This document shows, in pieces, positions 43,140 through 51,834 of a stretch of 64,000 bases of DNA (within the stretch, counting starts at the first letter, position 1; every line of letters begins with the position of its first letter). Origin of the DNA: Arthrobacter luteolus NBRC 107841 (GTDB lineage: Bacteria; Actinomycetota; Actinomycetes; Actinomycetales; Micrococcaceae). The stretch covers positions 1 through 64,000 of the forward strand of contig NZ_BCQM01000006.1 in the NCBI RefSeq assembly GCF_001552075.1, given 5' to 3'. Position numbers and translations under genes: made by a program. Below the pieces are notes generated by a model, which worked only from the letters and a program-made list of their open reading frames with translations, searched no databases and was not told where the DNA came from.

Positions 43140-43589
43140 CTAGGCCGGGGGTGTGCCGAAACCGCCGGTGGAACCGAAGCCCCCGGCTCCGCGAACCGAC
43201 TCGGAGAGTTCAGCCACCGGCTCGAAGTCCGCGTATTCCACGCGCTGGATCACCATCTGGGCGATCCGGTCTCCGCGCTTGAGGCTGATCGGCTCTGACA
43301 CGTCTGTATTTAACAGTGTGACGGAGATTTCACCCCGGTAACCGGCGTCGACCGTTCCGGGTGCATTAACAATCGTCAGGCCGTGCTTGGTTGCCAGGCC
43401 CGAGCGGGGGTGGATCAGTGCCACGTAGCCGAAGGGGAGGGCGATCGAGACCCCGGTGGGCACCAGCCGGCGTTCTCCCGGTGCCAGCTCGACGTCGACG
43501 CGGGACCTCAGGTCCGCTCCGGCGTCGCCGGGGTGGGCGTAGGACGGCGCTTCGAGGCCGTCGTCGAGCATTTTCAGCTGGACTTTCAC
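43140..43589 (-). CDS. dut: dUTP diphosphatase
   Basis: 149 residues, trimeric dUTPase. Five motifs visible: [45 protein letters not shown], and the C-terminal [10 protein letters not shown]. It removes dUTP and supplies dUMP. GTG at 43589 has GGAC six bases before; the frame continues seven codons to a GTG at 43610. Fits the block dut-DUF3710 of related genomes. Confidence 0.92.
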   Translation of the reverse strand: MKVQLKMLDDGLEAPSYAHPGDAGADLRSRVDVELAPGERRLVPTGVSIALPFGYVALIHPRSGLATKHGLTIVNAPGTVDAGYRGEISVTLLNTDVSEPISLKRGDRIAQMVIQRVEYADFEPVAELSESVRGAGGFGSTGGFGTPPA

Positions 43590-43780
43590 GCTGGGTCCTG
43601 CTTCCTGCACAGCTGTCTCCGGAATTCGCTAAGGGGTTGGTTCAAGGCATAAAACAGCGCCTCTGCAGGCGCCACCCCCACTTTAGCGCCTGCCCCTCCC
43701 CGCATGGCCCCCGGCGCGCGGGGAGGGCCGCGCGGCGGAGCCAAGATGAAAACGGTGGACAAAGGTGAAAAGCTAGGGGT

Positions 43781-44245
43781 ATGTCAACCCCTGCCGACCA
43801 GAGCCCCTCCCAGACCGTGTTGTACTCCGAGCGGCTGCTGCCCGCTGTGTGGATCTGGCTGGTCATCGCCGGTATCGCCGGAACATTTGTCCTGGCCTTT
43901 ATTCCGATCAGCCCGACAGTGGGTGTCGTCGTCGCGATCGTCGCAGCGGTGATCCTGACCGTGCTGCTGCTGATGTCCACCCCGGTGATCCGGGTGACCC
44001 CGGACACCCTCCAGGTGGGGCGCGCGCAGATCGAGCGGCGCTGGATTGGCGACGTCGGGGCCTTCCACGGCGAGGCGGCCACCCAGCAGCGCGGACCGGC
44101 CCTGAACGCCACGGCGTTCCTGTGCATCCGCGGCTGGATCAGCCCGGTCGTGAAAATCGAAATCACTGACCCGGCGGACCGCACACCGTACTGGCTTACC
44201 TCCACACGGCACCCGGAGAAGCTGGTCGACGCACTGCGGTCCTAG
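43781..44245 (+). CDS. DUF3093 family membrane protein
   Basis: 154 residues with two hydrophobic helices near residues 20-65 and a soluble part (IRVTPDTLQVGRAQIERRWIGDV, LCIRGWISPVVKIEITDPADRTPYWL). Corresponds to Rv2698. Function unknown; the C-terminus looks like a PH-like fold. Divergent from dut, convergent with DUF4193. Confidence 0.85.
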   Translation: MSTPADQSPSQTVLYSERLLPAVWIWLVIAGIAGTFVLAFIPISPTVGVVVAIVAAVILTVLLLMSTPVIRVTPDTLQVGRAQIERRWIGDVGAFHGEAATQQRGPALNATAFLCIRGWISPVVKIEITDPADRTPYWLTSTRHPEKLVDALRS

Positions 44246-44264
44246 CTTCCGGAAGGAGCGTGGA

Positions 44265-44564
44265 TCAGCCTTCGCACTCAACGCAGTAGTAGAGGCCGTC
44301 TTTTTCCTTGGCTATCTGCGACCTGTGCCGGACCAGGAAGCAGGAAGCACAGGTGAATTCGTCGGACTGCGCCGGGAGGACCCGGATCATCAGTTCCTCG
44401 CCGGACAGATCAGCGCCCGGGAGCTCGAAGCTGTCGGCTGCCTCGGCTTCATCTTCATCCACCACGGCGGATTGGGTATTGGTCCGGCGGGTCTTCAGCT
44501 CTTCAATCGACTCTTCGCTGGCGTCCTCGTCGGCCTTGCGCGGCGCGTCATAGTCTGTCGCCAT
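44265..44564 (-). CDS. DUF4193 zinc-ribbon-like protein
   Basis: 99 residues. Acidic, disordered N-terminal half with ESIEELKTRRTNTQSAVVDEDE, then a compact domain with four cysteines in two CxxC pairs (CASC and, after about 20 residues, CVEC) that should bind zinc. Same gene order as Rv2699c. Members of this group are conserved in all actinobacteria; role unknown, perhaps RNA polymerase or ribosome-associated (inference from size and charge only). Confidence 0.88.
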   Translation of the reverse strand: MATDYDAPRKADEDASEESIEELKTRRTNTQSAVVDEDEAEAADSFELPGADLSGEELMIRVLPAQSDEFTCASCFLVRHRSQIAKEKDGLYYCVECEG

Positions 44565-44882
44565 AATCTTTATCTCTCACCATCGGTGTCAGTACTGCAC
44601 GGGTAATACCAGCCGGTCCCGGCTCCGGGATCTTCCCGGTGTCGCTAGAGCGGCTAGGAATTATCAACGCCGCGGACGCACCGTTTGTGCCCGCCGAAGA
44701 CAGATTTTTGCCGATGGAGAACGAAATAGCCAAGCCCGCCACTCCCCGGCGCCGCCCGAAGGCCTTAAACCGTGGCCCCGCAGGGTTCGGAATCCGCGCC
44801 ACACCGGCCCAAACGATAGGATTTTGGGTGCCCGGGTGGCATTGTTTCAAGAAGGAGTTGCTATCGGGTGGAGGATTTTTTC
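44565..44882. other. Divergent intergenic region DUF4193/sepH, 318 bp
   Basis: No convincing gene. It contains CCCAAA-nine bases-TTTGGG at 44808-44828, a weak inverted repeat 54 bases before sepH, and a good ribosome binding site GGAGG at 44870 for the ATG at 44883. The 92-codon frame starting at 44639 overlaps sepH in another frame and is not believed. Confidence 0.5.
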
Positions 44883-46103
44883 ATGCAGGATCTACGACTC
44901 GTGGGTATCCATGAGGGCGGCGAACATCTGCTGCTGAGCGGAAGGGGAGGCGAGACCTTCCGGCTGCGCATTGATGAAGCCCTGCGTGTTGCCGCGTCCC
45001 GCACCGGACGCCGGGCAGGTGCACCCGCGGAACCCGACGCCGGCCCCAGCATGACGCCCCGGGATATCCAGGCCCGGATCCGGGCAGGTGCCAGCGCGGA
45101 AGAAGTCGCCGAACTCTCCGGACACGACATCGCCCACATCCACCGCTACGAGGGGCCGGTCCTGGCTGAACGGGAACACATTGCCCGCCAGGCCCAGGGC
45201 GTTGAGGTCGCAGCCCCGATGTCCGCCACCCAGGACAGCCACCGCTCCGCGTTCGGCGACTCCCCCGTGAACCTCGGCGACATGGTCAGCCACCGGCTCC
45301 GGGCGTTCGGCGTCGATCCCGAGACCGTGGAATGGGATTCCTGGCGGCGCCCCGAAGGTTCCTGGGACGTCGTCGCCAGCTTCAGCCTCGGCGAGCAGTC
45401 CCGGGTTTCAGTCGGAGAGGAACCCCCGGCACGCTGGACCTACAACCCGCTGCGCCGGCAGGTGACCAATGCCAACCGCTGGGCGCAGCTGCTGAGCGAA
45501 CTCGCACCCGTTGACTCCCCCGTTCCGTCCCGCCGGCTCTCCGCCGTCGCGGACCGGGTCTTCGATTTCGAAGCGGAAGGCCCCGCGGAGGAGCCGGATA
45601 ACGTTACCGGGGAAGAGACCGATGAGCTGCTGAACGTTCTGCGCTCCCGCCGCGGGCAGCGGCTGGGCACCGATGAAGACGGCGACGACGCCCTGGCCGC
45701 CCTCCTGGCCAAGGGCAGCATTCCGGCCGCCCACCCCCGTGAGGGGCAGGCCGAACTTGAAGATGAGTCTGCTCTCCGCCCGCGGACCGGCCGGCTGAGC
45801 CTGGCTCCCGCCGCCCTCCCCACGGTTGAGGAAACCGCCGGCGAGGACGCCGAGGCAGAAGCGGACCCGCTGCGGCTTGATGAAGGTGTCAGCACCTCGA
45901 CCCGCGAAATCAGCATTCTGGCCCGGCCGGTGCGCGGCGGCCGTCCGGAACCGGTGGAACCCGGCGCGGGCCGCGAAGACAGCGAGGATCAGCCCGAGGC
46001 AGAAGAGACACCGAAGGAACCCACGGAGCGCCGTCCGATTAAGCCCAAACGCTCCTCGGTTCCCAGCTGGGACGAAATTGTGTTTGGACGCAAGGGCGAC
46101 TAG
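44883..46103 (+). CDS. sepH: Cell division protein SepH
   Basis: 406 residues, recognised as SepH (DUF3071), an FtsZ-binding regulator of cell division in actinobacteria. The N-terminal domain (MQDLRLVGIHEGGEHLLLSG) contains a helix-turn-helix (TPRDIQARIRAGASAEEVAELSGHDIAHI) followed by the FtsZ-regulating surface; the rest is acidic and disordered, and a conserved basic end VPSWDEIVFG closes it. The ATG at 44883 has GGAGG upstream; the GTG at 44868 in frame overlaps that site. Confidence 0.9.
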   Translation: MQDLRLVGIHEGGEHLLLSGRGGETFRLRIDEALRVAASRTGRRAGAPAEPDAGPSMTPRDIQARIRAGASAEEVAELSGHDIAHIHRYEGPVLAEREHIARQAQGVEVAAPMSATQDSHRSAFGDSPVNLGDMVSHRLRAFGVDPETVEWDSWRRPEGSWDVVASFSLGEQSRVSVGEEPPARWTYNPLRRQVTNANRWAQLLSELAPVDSPVPSRRLSAVADRVFDFEAEGPAEEPDNVTGEETDELLNVLRSRRGQRLGTDEDGDDALAALLAKGSIPAAHPREGQAELEDESALRPRTGRLSLAPAALPTVEETAGEDAEAEADPLRLDEGVSTSTREISILARPVRGGRPEPVEPGAGREDSEDQPEAEETPKEPTERRPIKPKRSSVPSWDEIVFGRKGD

Positions 46104-46113
46104 CCGCCCGTAC

Positions 46114-46149
46114 GCTTTCGCCAGGCCGGGATGTCCCGGTCAGGCGAAG
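46114..46149. terminator. Bidirectional hairpin between sepH and tdk
   Basis: TTCGCC (46117-46122) and CCGGGA (46126-46131) pair with GGCGAA (46143-46148) and TCCCGG (46134-46139), giving a two-part stem. It lies 10 bases after sepH and 80 bases after the end of convergent tdk. Confidence 0.6.
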
Positions 46150-46229
46150 CGCCCGCGTTCGGCGGGGTTCCCACCCGGCGGGGCACCACCGCACCTGCCG
46201 TCCAAGCCCTAGCTGTCCTCGTCAGCGCC

Positions 46230-46946
46230 CTAGCTGTGCGGGGTATCGACGGCGCAGACGCCGGGATCCCCGCCAAGCTCCTTGAACCTGGCCGCCTGCT
46301 GGGCACCCATCCGCCGCATGTAGTGGCGCCGGCACAGTGTTTCGTAACCGACGACCGGGGCCGCCCCGGCTTCCTCCGGCGCGAAAAGGGCTTCCGGATC
46401 CGGCTCTGAGGAACGCTTGTCCACGTCACCCACGACCACCTGGTCTCCGGTCACCACCATCACGCCATTCACGGTCCGGGCGTTGTGGGTTGCCCGCCGC
46501 CCGCACCAGCACAAGGCTCTGACCTGCAGCACCTCAATCCGGTCTGCCAGCTCGATCAGCCGCTGCGATCCGGGGAAGAGGCGGGTGCGGAAGTCCGTGG
46601 CGATTCCGAAGGCGAAAACGTCCACGTCCAGCTCATCAACGATCCGGGCCAGTTGTTCAACCTGCTCTTCACTGTAAAACTGGGCCTCGTCACAGATCAG
46701 GTAGTCCACCCGGTCCCCCGCGCTGCGGCGGCGGACCACCTCTTCCCAGAAGTCGGTGCTGTCGCGCACTTCCACGGCGCGGGTGCGCAGGCCCAGCCGG
46801 CTGGAGATGACGGAATCACCGGCACGGTCATTTCGGCTGAAGAGGATGCCGCCCCTTCCACGGGCGCTGTGGTTGTAGTCCATTTGGAGTGCCAGCGTTG
46901 ATTTGCCGCAGTCCATGGTGCCGGAGAAGAAAACCAGTTCGGCCAT
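46230..46946 (-). CDS. tdk: Thymidine kinase
   Basis: 238 residues, type II (TK1-like). Walker A is GTMDCGKS at residues 9-16, Walker B-like ICDEAQF, and the lasso/zinc part has CWCGRRATHNAR and CRRHY. Salvages thymidine. The ATG at 46946 is four bases after the phosphodiesterase stop, so it is the last gene of an operon DUF5998-phosphodiesterase-tdk. Confidence 0.93.
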   Translation of the reverse strand: MAELVFFSGTMDCGKSTLALQMDYNHSARGRGGILFSRNDRAGDSVISSRLGLRTRAVEVRDSTDFWEEVVRRRSAGDRVDYLICDEAQFYSEEQVEQLARIVDELDVDVFAFGIATDFRTRLFPGSQRLIELADRIEVLQVRALCWCGRRATHNARTVNGVMVVTGDQVVVGDVDKRSSEPDPEALFAPEEAGAAPVVGYETLCRRHYMRRMGAQQAARFKELGGDPGVCAVDTPHS

Positions 46947-46949
46947 GAC

Positions 46950-48131
46950 CTACTTCCGCCCGCCCTTGGCCGGCTGAGCCAGCGTCAGGAGCGGGACTTC
47001 GCGTTCAGCGCGTGTGAGTGACCCGTGCTGACCAACCATCTGCAGGGCAGACGGATTGGTCCGGCGCAGGTCATAGAGGGCGATAGGTTCCCGGGCAGCC
47101 ACAAGCAGGTCCCCGATCCGCGGCAGGACCTCCGGCCGGACAGGCCCGAAGAGACCGGCATCGATGGCCTCGGCCCGGGTCAGGATCCAGGCCTTCGTTC
47201 CGTAGGCGCTGCGCCAGGCGGACGCCAGGCGGTCCAGGGTGCCTGCCGGGGCGTCGGGTTCAAGATACAGGTGCACCATGCGCGGCTCTCCGGCGGTGTG
47301 GCGGACGCCGTCCACCAGCAACGGATCAGCGGAGAAATCAATCCGGTCCTGCACGGCGGTGTCCACCATGCCGTGGTCACCGGTCAGCAGCACCAGGGTG
47401 TCCGGAGGTACCCTGGCGCTCAACCGCTTCAGGGCCGAGTCGATTTCCTCCAGCGTTCCACCCCACTCGGAGGACTGGGCACCGTACCGGTGTCCGGCTT
47501 TGTCCAGTTCGTTGAAGTAGAAATACATCAGCATCCGCTTTTCGGAGGCGAGCGTTTCCGCCGCCGCCTGGACCCGGGCATGGATTCCGGTTCCGGCCAC
47601 GAAGGACCCCCCGCGAAGCGCTGCGCGTGTCATTGCTGAGCCGCCGAACCTGGGCAGGCTGACGGTGGCAACGGGAAGGTGCTCCGCCGCTCGTTCCAGC
47701 ACGGTCGGGAACGGCTGCCACAGTTTAGGGTCTACTCCGGGGTCCCAGTTGCCGAGCATGTTGACGACTTTGTCCTGACCCGGATCAAGGACGTCATAGC
47801 CGACCATTCCGTGCTGCCCCGGCGGAAGGCCGGTGCCCAGCGAGCCAAGCGAGGCCGCCGTCGTCGTCGGGAACGCAGCGCTCAGCGTACGCCCGCTCTC
47901 CAGCAGGGAACGCAGGTAGGGGGCATGTCCGGCCCGCTGTTTGAGCAGGCTGCGGCCCAGGCCATCCACCATGACCACGCAGATGCGGCGTGCGGCGGGA
48001 AGGCCCAGGGTGTTGGCAAAACCGGGCACCTGCAGGGCGGCAGCGGCGCTGGTCAGGACTTCGGCAACAGAGCTTCGGCCGTACCCGGGTGCCTTGGGCA
48101 GCGGTTCCGCGGCAGCGGATGCTGAATCCAT
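46950..48131 (-). CDS. Alkaline phosphatase superfamily phosphodiesterase/nucleotide pyrophosphatase
   Basis: 393 residues. Metal sites: ICVVMVDGLG (Asp), FPTTTAASLGSLGTG (catalytic Thr), ELDKAGHRYG and LTGDHGMVD. No signal peptide is seen, so it acts in the cytosol. Members hydrolyse phosphodiesters or phosphonates; natural substrate not known. The ATG at 48131 has AGGGG upstream, five bases from the DUF5998 stop, which suggests coupling. Confidence 0.85.
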   Translation of the reverse strand: MDSASAAAEPLPKAPGYGRSSVAEVLTSAAAALQVPGFANTLGLPAARRICVVMVDGLGRSLLKQRAGHAPYLRSLLESGRTLSAAFPTTTAASLGSLGTGLPPGQHGMVGYDVLDPGQDKVVNMLGNWDPGVDPKLWQPFPTVLERAAEHLPVATVSLPRFGGSAMTRAALRGGSFVAGTGIHARVQAAAETLASEKRMLMYFYFNELDKAGHRYGAQSSEWGGTLEEIDSALKRLSARVPPDTLVLLTGDHGMVDTAVQDRIDFSADPLLVDGVRHTAGEPRMVHLYLEPDAPAGTLDRLASAWRSAYGTKAWILTRAEAIDAGLFGPVRPEVLPRIGDLLVAAREPIALYDLRRTNPSALQMVGQHGSLTRAEREVPLLTLAQPAKGGRK

Positions 48132-48136
48132 GCCCC

Positions 48137-48808
48137 TTACCGCTGGTGGTGGCCGCGGTTGAAGCGGCTGCCGATGCCCGGCATCCGCTGCCGGTCGGCG
48201 GCGGAATCGAAGCTGCGCATGTTCACGGTGTCGGTGTTGACCTTGCGCAGGGCGCGGGCAAACGCCTTCGCGTTCTGGACGGCCTGGATGCCGTCGGCCT
48301 CTGCGCTGACGCGCAGGACAATGTCTTCCTGGGCGATGGTTCCGGTGTAGCCGTGGTCGGCTTCGCATTGGGGATCGGCGCAGCCTGCGGGTCCCATGTC
48401 CAGCCGCTGCCCGCCGGACCAGGCGATGGCAAGGGTCAGTTCACGTGCCTGGTCGGACGGCTTGTAGTTCTGCGGCTGGGAATACATGTAGCCAAGGACC
48501 ACGGAGCGGATCTGGGCCACCGGAACGGATTCGGTGGAGACCTGGGCCATCATCTGTTCCCCCTCCTCGTCCAGCTGCTGGTCATCCACGTGGGTGATCA
48601 CCAGCATGTCGTCGGTGAGGACCAGGACGGTGATGTGCCGGTGCACCTCGGTGCGCTCGAAGTGGGTTTCCAGATGGATGATGTGGGAGAGCGGTTCACG
48701 CCCGTCCAGGGCATCGTGGACCACATCGGCCAGCAACGTGGGATAGAAGCCGGCGCGTTCCATGGAGGCGTCAAGGCTGCGGCGTTCAGCGGAAAGTAGC
48801 GGCGACAT
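48137..48808 (-). CDS. DUF5998 family protein
   Basis: 223 residues from ATG at 48808 with GGAG five bases upstream. Contains GFYPTLLADVVHDALDGREPLSHIIHLETHFER, an ITVLVLTDDMLVITHVDDQQLD strand, GYMYSQPQNY and a cysteine pair CADPQCEADHGYTGT. The family is conserved in this block and uncharacterised; it looks like a beta-rich fold similar to a PH or SRPBCC domain. First gene of the operon with the phosphodiesterase and tdk. Confidence 0.85.
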   Translation of the reverse strand: MSPLLSAERRSLDASMERAGFYPTLLADVVHDALDGREPLSHIIHLETHFERTEVHRHITVLVLTDDMLVITHVDDQQLDEEGEQMMAQVSTESVPVAQIRSVVLGYMYSQPQNYKPSDQARELTLAIAWSGGQRLDMGPAGCADPQCEADHGYTGTIAQEDIVLRVSAEADGIQAVQNAKAFARALRKVNTDTVNMRSFDSAADRQRMPGIGSRFNRGHHQR

Positions 48809-48897
48809 ATCTCCAGTTTCCCCCAGACCGGGCCTGTGCACCTAAAAAGGCGCGCGCAACCTTGCCGCCGGTTCCCCGCGCGGCCCGGCCCGGCAGG

Positions 48898-51696
48898 CTA
48901 ATCCCGCATCGCGCGGCGGGCGCTGTCCGTTCGCTGCTGGGGGTTGCCCAGCCGGATGTCGGCGCTGAGCACTGTGACACCCTGGACCGAGACAAGGACG
49001 GGGTTGATATCCACCAGGGCAATCTCCGGGTGCTCGTCCTTCAGCAGCGCGAGCCGGGAAATAACGTCCTCCAGGGCCGCAACATCCACCTTGGGCAGCC
49101 CCTGGTAGCCGAACAGGCGGCGGGAGGCGCGGGGCGCGCGGACAAGGTCGGCGATATCAACGTCGGTCAGCGGCGGGATGCCGTGCGCCCAGTCGTCCAG
49201 CAGGTTGACGGCATCCCCGGCAATACCGAAGGAGAGCACCGGCCCCAGCAGCGGATCTTCGATGGCGCGCAGGACGCAGCCCTGGCCGGACGGCGCCATG
49301 GACTGGACTTCGAGTTCAAACCGGCCATAGGGTTCCAACGCTGCACGCATTTCGGAAATATTGCTCCGCAGCGACTGCGGCGAGGAAATATTCAGCCGCA
49401 CCCCACCCAGGTCCAGCCGGTGCCGCAGGTGTTCATCCATGGTTTTCAGGACCACCGGCCAGCCCAGCCGGTCAGCTGCTGCCACCGCTTCGTCTTCGGT
49501 GGAGAAGGGCAGCGAGGGCAGCAGCCTGATGCCGTAGAAAGCCAGCAGTTCAGTGGTTTCCTCCGGGCCGAGGCGGAGCAGATCGGTATTGGACACCCGG
49601 GTCATCTGGGCATCGATGAAGGCATGGGCCCCGTCAGTGTCCACACCGGCGGGTTCCGTGAAGTGCCCGTGTTCCCGCCCCGCCCACTCGGTGTAGCGGA
49701 CGATCGCAGCCAGGGCGCTCACCGCGGCGCCCGGACTGGAGAACGACGGGAGTCCGGCAGGCGGCCGCACTGCTGTCCCTCCCCCGGGTTCGAGTCCTCC
49801 GCCGTCAGGTTCTTCGGCTTCGGCTTTGCCGGTTACCCCCGTGCCGGCCGCGCGGCTGGCCGGCGCGGCGCTCCCTGCGGATTCAGTGCGGGCTGCCAGG
49901 ATGCCCTCGGCTAAGTGGCTGGGGTCCATGATGCCGGTGAAGACGGCGACCACGGGTTTGTCCGCCTCTGCCGCGCAGTCCAGCAGGCACTCGGCGATGC
50001 GGTCGGTGGTCAGCCCGGGTGAGGGCAGCAGGGTCACGACGGCGGAGTGGACGGCCTCGTCGGCCAGCGCCTTGGCCACCGCGTCGCGGAGCAGGGGAAG
50101 GGCAACACTCATGCCCCGGTCCAGGTCCAGGTCCGTGCGAAGGTGCACCGTCTCCAAATCCAGTGCGCCGGATGCGTCGGCCAGCACCCGGCCAAGAGCC
50201 ACGGAATTACTCAGGACCGCCAGCCCCTTGCCCCGCGGCAGCGGCTGGCTGCAGGCAATCTGGGCCACGTCCATCAGCTCTTCATTGGTATCGACGCGGA
50301 TAACGCCGGATTGGCGCAGCATCGCGTCCAGGGCGCCCTTGGGGGCCTGGGTCAGGCGGACGGCATGCCCCGGCGGCAGCTGCAGTCCGGTGACGTCGGA
50401 CTTCGCCACAATGACAGGTTTGCTGGTCGCCAGCCGGCGGGCAATCCGGGAGAACTTACGCGGGTTGCCCACGGATTCCAGATACAGGCCCACCACCTGG
50501 GTGTCGGCGTCGTCTTCCCAGTACTGCATGGCGTCGTTGCCGGAGACGTCCGCGCGGTTGCCGGCGGATATTTTTGAGGAAATTCCGAGCTGCCGGCGCT
50601 GGGCCGCGGCATACAGCAGCACCCCGATCGCGGCCGACTGGCTGAAAAGGCCAAGCGTTCCCCGCCGCGGCAGCGCCGGCGCCATGGAGGCGTTCAGCGA
50701 CACGTCCGGCCGGGTATTGATCAGGCCCAGGGAGGCCGGACCGAGCACCCGCATGCCGTTGGCCCTGGCATGCCGCACCAGGGTGCGCTGGCGGGCCAGG
50801 CCTGCTTCCCCGTCGTCGAACCCCGCACTGACCACCAGCAGGTGCTTCACGCCCGCGGCCGCGCATTCCTCCGCGACACCGAGGACCTGTTCGTGCGGGA
50901 CGGCGATGACCGCCAGCTGGACGGGTTCGGGAATCTCGGAGATCTTCGCGTAGGAGACCATGCCGGCCAGTTCAAAGGCCTCCGGGTTCACCGCAAAGAC
51001 GGACCCGGTGAAGCCGCCCTCCACGATGTGTTCCATGAGCTGATACCCCACGCTGCCCCACTCCCGGCTGGCTCCGATCACGGCAATGGACGACGGCGCC
51101 AGCAGGTCCGCGACGCTGCGCGCCTCCGCACGGTGTTCACGGGCTTCCATCACGGCACGGGACTTGTCCGTGGGATCAATATCGAAGTCCAGGGCGATAA
51201 CACCGTCGTCGAAAGCCCGCCGGACCTCGTAGCCGGCATCGGCGAAAACACTGAGCATCTTCCGGTTCTCCGGCAGCACTTCGGCACTGAAGCGGCGGAT
51301 TCCGTTCTCGCGGGCAGCAGCTGCCAGGTGCTCCAGGAGGATCGAGCCGATGCCGCGGCCCTGATGCTCGTCCGAGATGTTGAAGGCGACCTCCGCCTCG
51401 GTGGGATCATCGAGCCGGTCATAGCGGCCGATTCCGACGATCTCGGACCCGATTGTGAGAACAAACGCAACCCGGTCGCGGTAGTCCACGTGGGTAAAAC
51501 GCTTAAGTTCCCGGCCGCTCAGTTTAGCCTTGTAGGTGAAGAACCTCAGATAGATGGAGCTCTGCGACTGCCGCATGTGGAATGCCTGCAACGCCTCGGC
51601 GTCGGCCGGTGAGACGGGCCGGAGATGACCCGTTCCGCCGTCCCGCAACACGACATCAGCTTCCCAATATTCGGGGTATTGTCCCTGCTCCGCCAT
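48898..51696 (-). CDS. Protein lysine acetyltransferase, GNAT plus ADP-forming acetyl-CoA synthetase-like domains (Pat/PatZ type)
   Basis: 932 residues. The N-terminal GNAT domain (1-170) has AEVAFNISDEHQGRGIGSILLEHL; then CoA-binding (from about 190, SIAVIGASREWGSVGYQL), succinyl-CoA ligase-like, and C-terminal ATP-grasp domains (ELLAFYGIRLLPSLPF, GWPVVLKTMDEHLRH). The GNAT-first order is known from Streptomyces SlPatA. The phosphohistidine loop (SHTG in active synthetases) reads HAVRLTQ, so the synthetase part is probably a sensor. A Gly/Ala/Glu-rich linker precedes ATP-grasp. Leaderless start: TACGCT, six bases, ATG. The open frame that continues upstream to 53514 lies antisense to parC and is not used. 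Confidence 0.87.
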   Translation of the reverse strand: MAEQGQYPEYWEADVVLRDGGTGHLRPVSPADAEALQAFHMRQSQSSIYLRFFTYKAKLSGRELKRFTHVDYRDRVAFVLTIGSEIVGIGRYDRLDDPTEAEVAFNISDEHQGRGIGSILLEHLAAAARENGIRRFSAEVLPENRKMLSVFADAGYEVRRAFDDGVIALDFDIDPTDKSRAVMEAREHRAEARSVADLLAPSSIAVIGASREWGSVGYQLMEHIVEGGFTGSVFAVNPEAFELAGMVSYAKISEIPEPVQLAVIAVPHEQVLGVAEECAAAGVKHLLVVSAGFDDGEAGLARQRTLVRHARANGMRVLGPASLGLINTRPDVSLNASMAPALPRRGTLGLFSQSAAIGVLLYAAAQRRQLGISSKISAGNRADVSGNDAMQYWEDDADTQVVGLYLESVGNPRKFSRIARRLATSKPVIVAKSDVTGLQLPPGHAVRLTQAPKGALDAMLRQSGVIRVDTNEELMDVAQIACSQPLPRGKGLAVLSNSVALGRVLADASGALDLETVHLRTDLDLDRGMSVALPLLRDAVAKALADEAVHSAVVTLLPSPGLTTDRIAECLLDCAAEADKPVVAVFTGIMDPSHLAEGILAARTESAGSAAPASRAAGTGVTGKAEAEEPDGGGLEPGGGTAVRPPAGLPSFSSPGAAVSALAAIVRYTEWAGREHGHFTEPAGVDTDGAHAFIDAQMTRVSNTDLLRLGPEETTELLAFYGIRLLPSLPFSTEDEAVAAADRLGWPVVLKTMDEHLRHRLDLGGVRLNISSPQSLRSNISEMRAALEPYGRFELEVQSMAPSGQGCVLRAIEDPLLGPVLSFGIAGDAVNLLDDWAHGIPPLTDVDIADLVRAPRASRRLFGYQGLPKVDVAALEDVISRLALLKDEHPEIALVDINPVLVSVQGVTVLSADIRLGNPQQRTDSARRAMRD

Positions 51697-51702
51697 AGAC
51701 TC

Positions 51703-51708
51703 AGCGTA
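51703..51708 (-). promoter_or_regulatory. Leaderless -10 box of the Pat-type gene
   Basis: TACGCT on the minus strand, six bases before the ATG at 51696; no ribosome binding site between them. Confidence 0.5.
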
Positions 51709-51834
51709 GTGGGGATTTTTCAGAACCCGCCACCGAACCGCCTGTGATCCGTACCGGGATTCCCCCTGGGCCCGGCAACGGATCACCACGGCAGGCAAAA
51801 CTCCAACCGACAACCGCAAGGACGCAACAACTCC

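Noticed and set aside
44639-44914. 92-codon frame on the plus strand before sepH
   Set aside because: Overlaps the start of sepH in a different frame and has no ribosome binding site.
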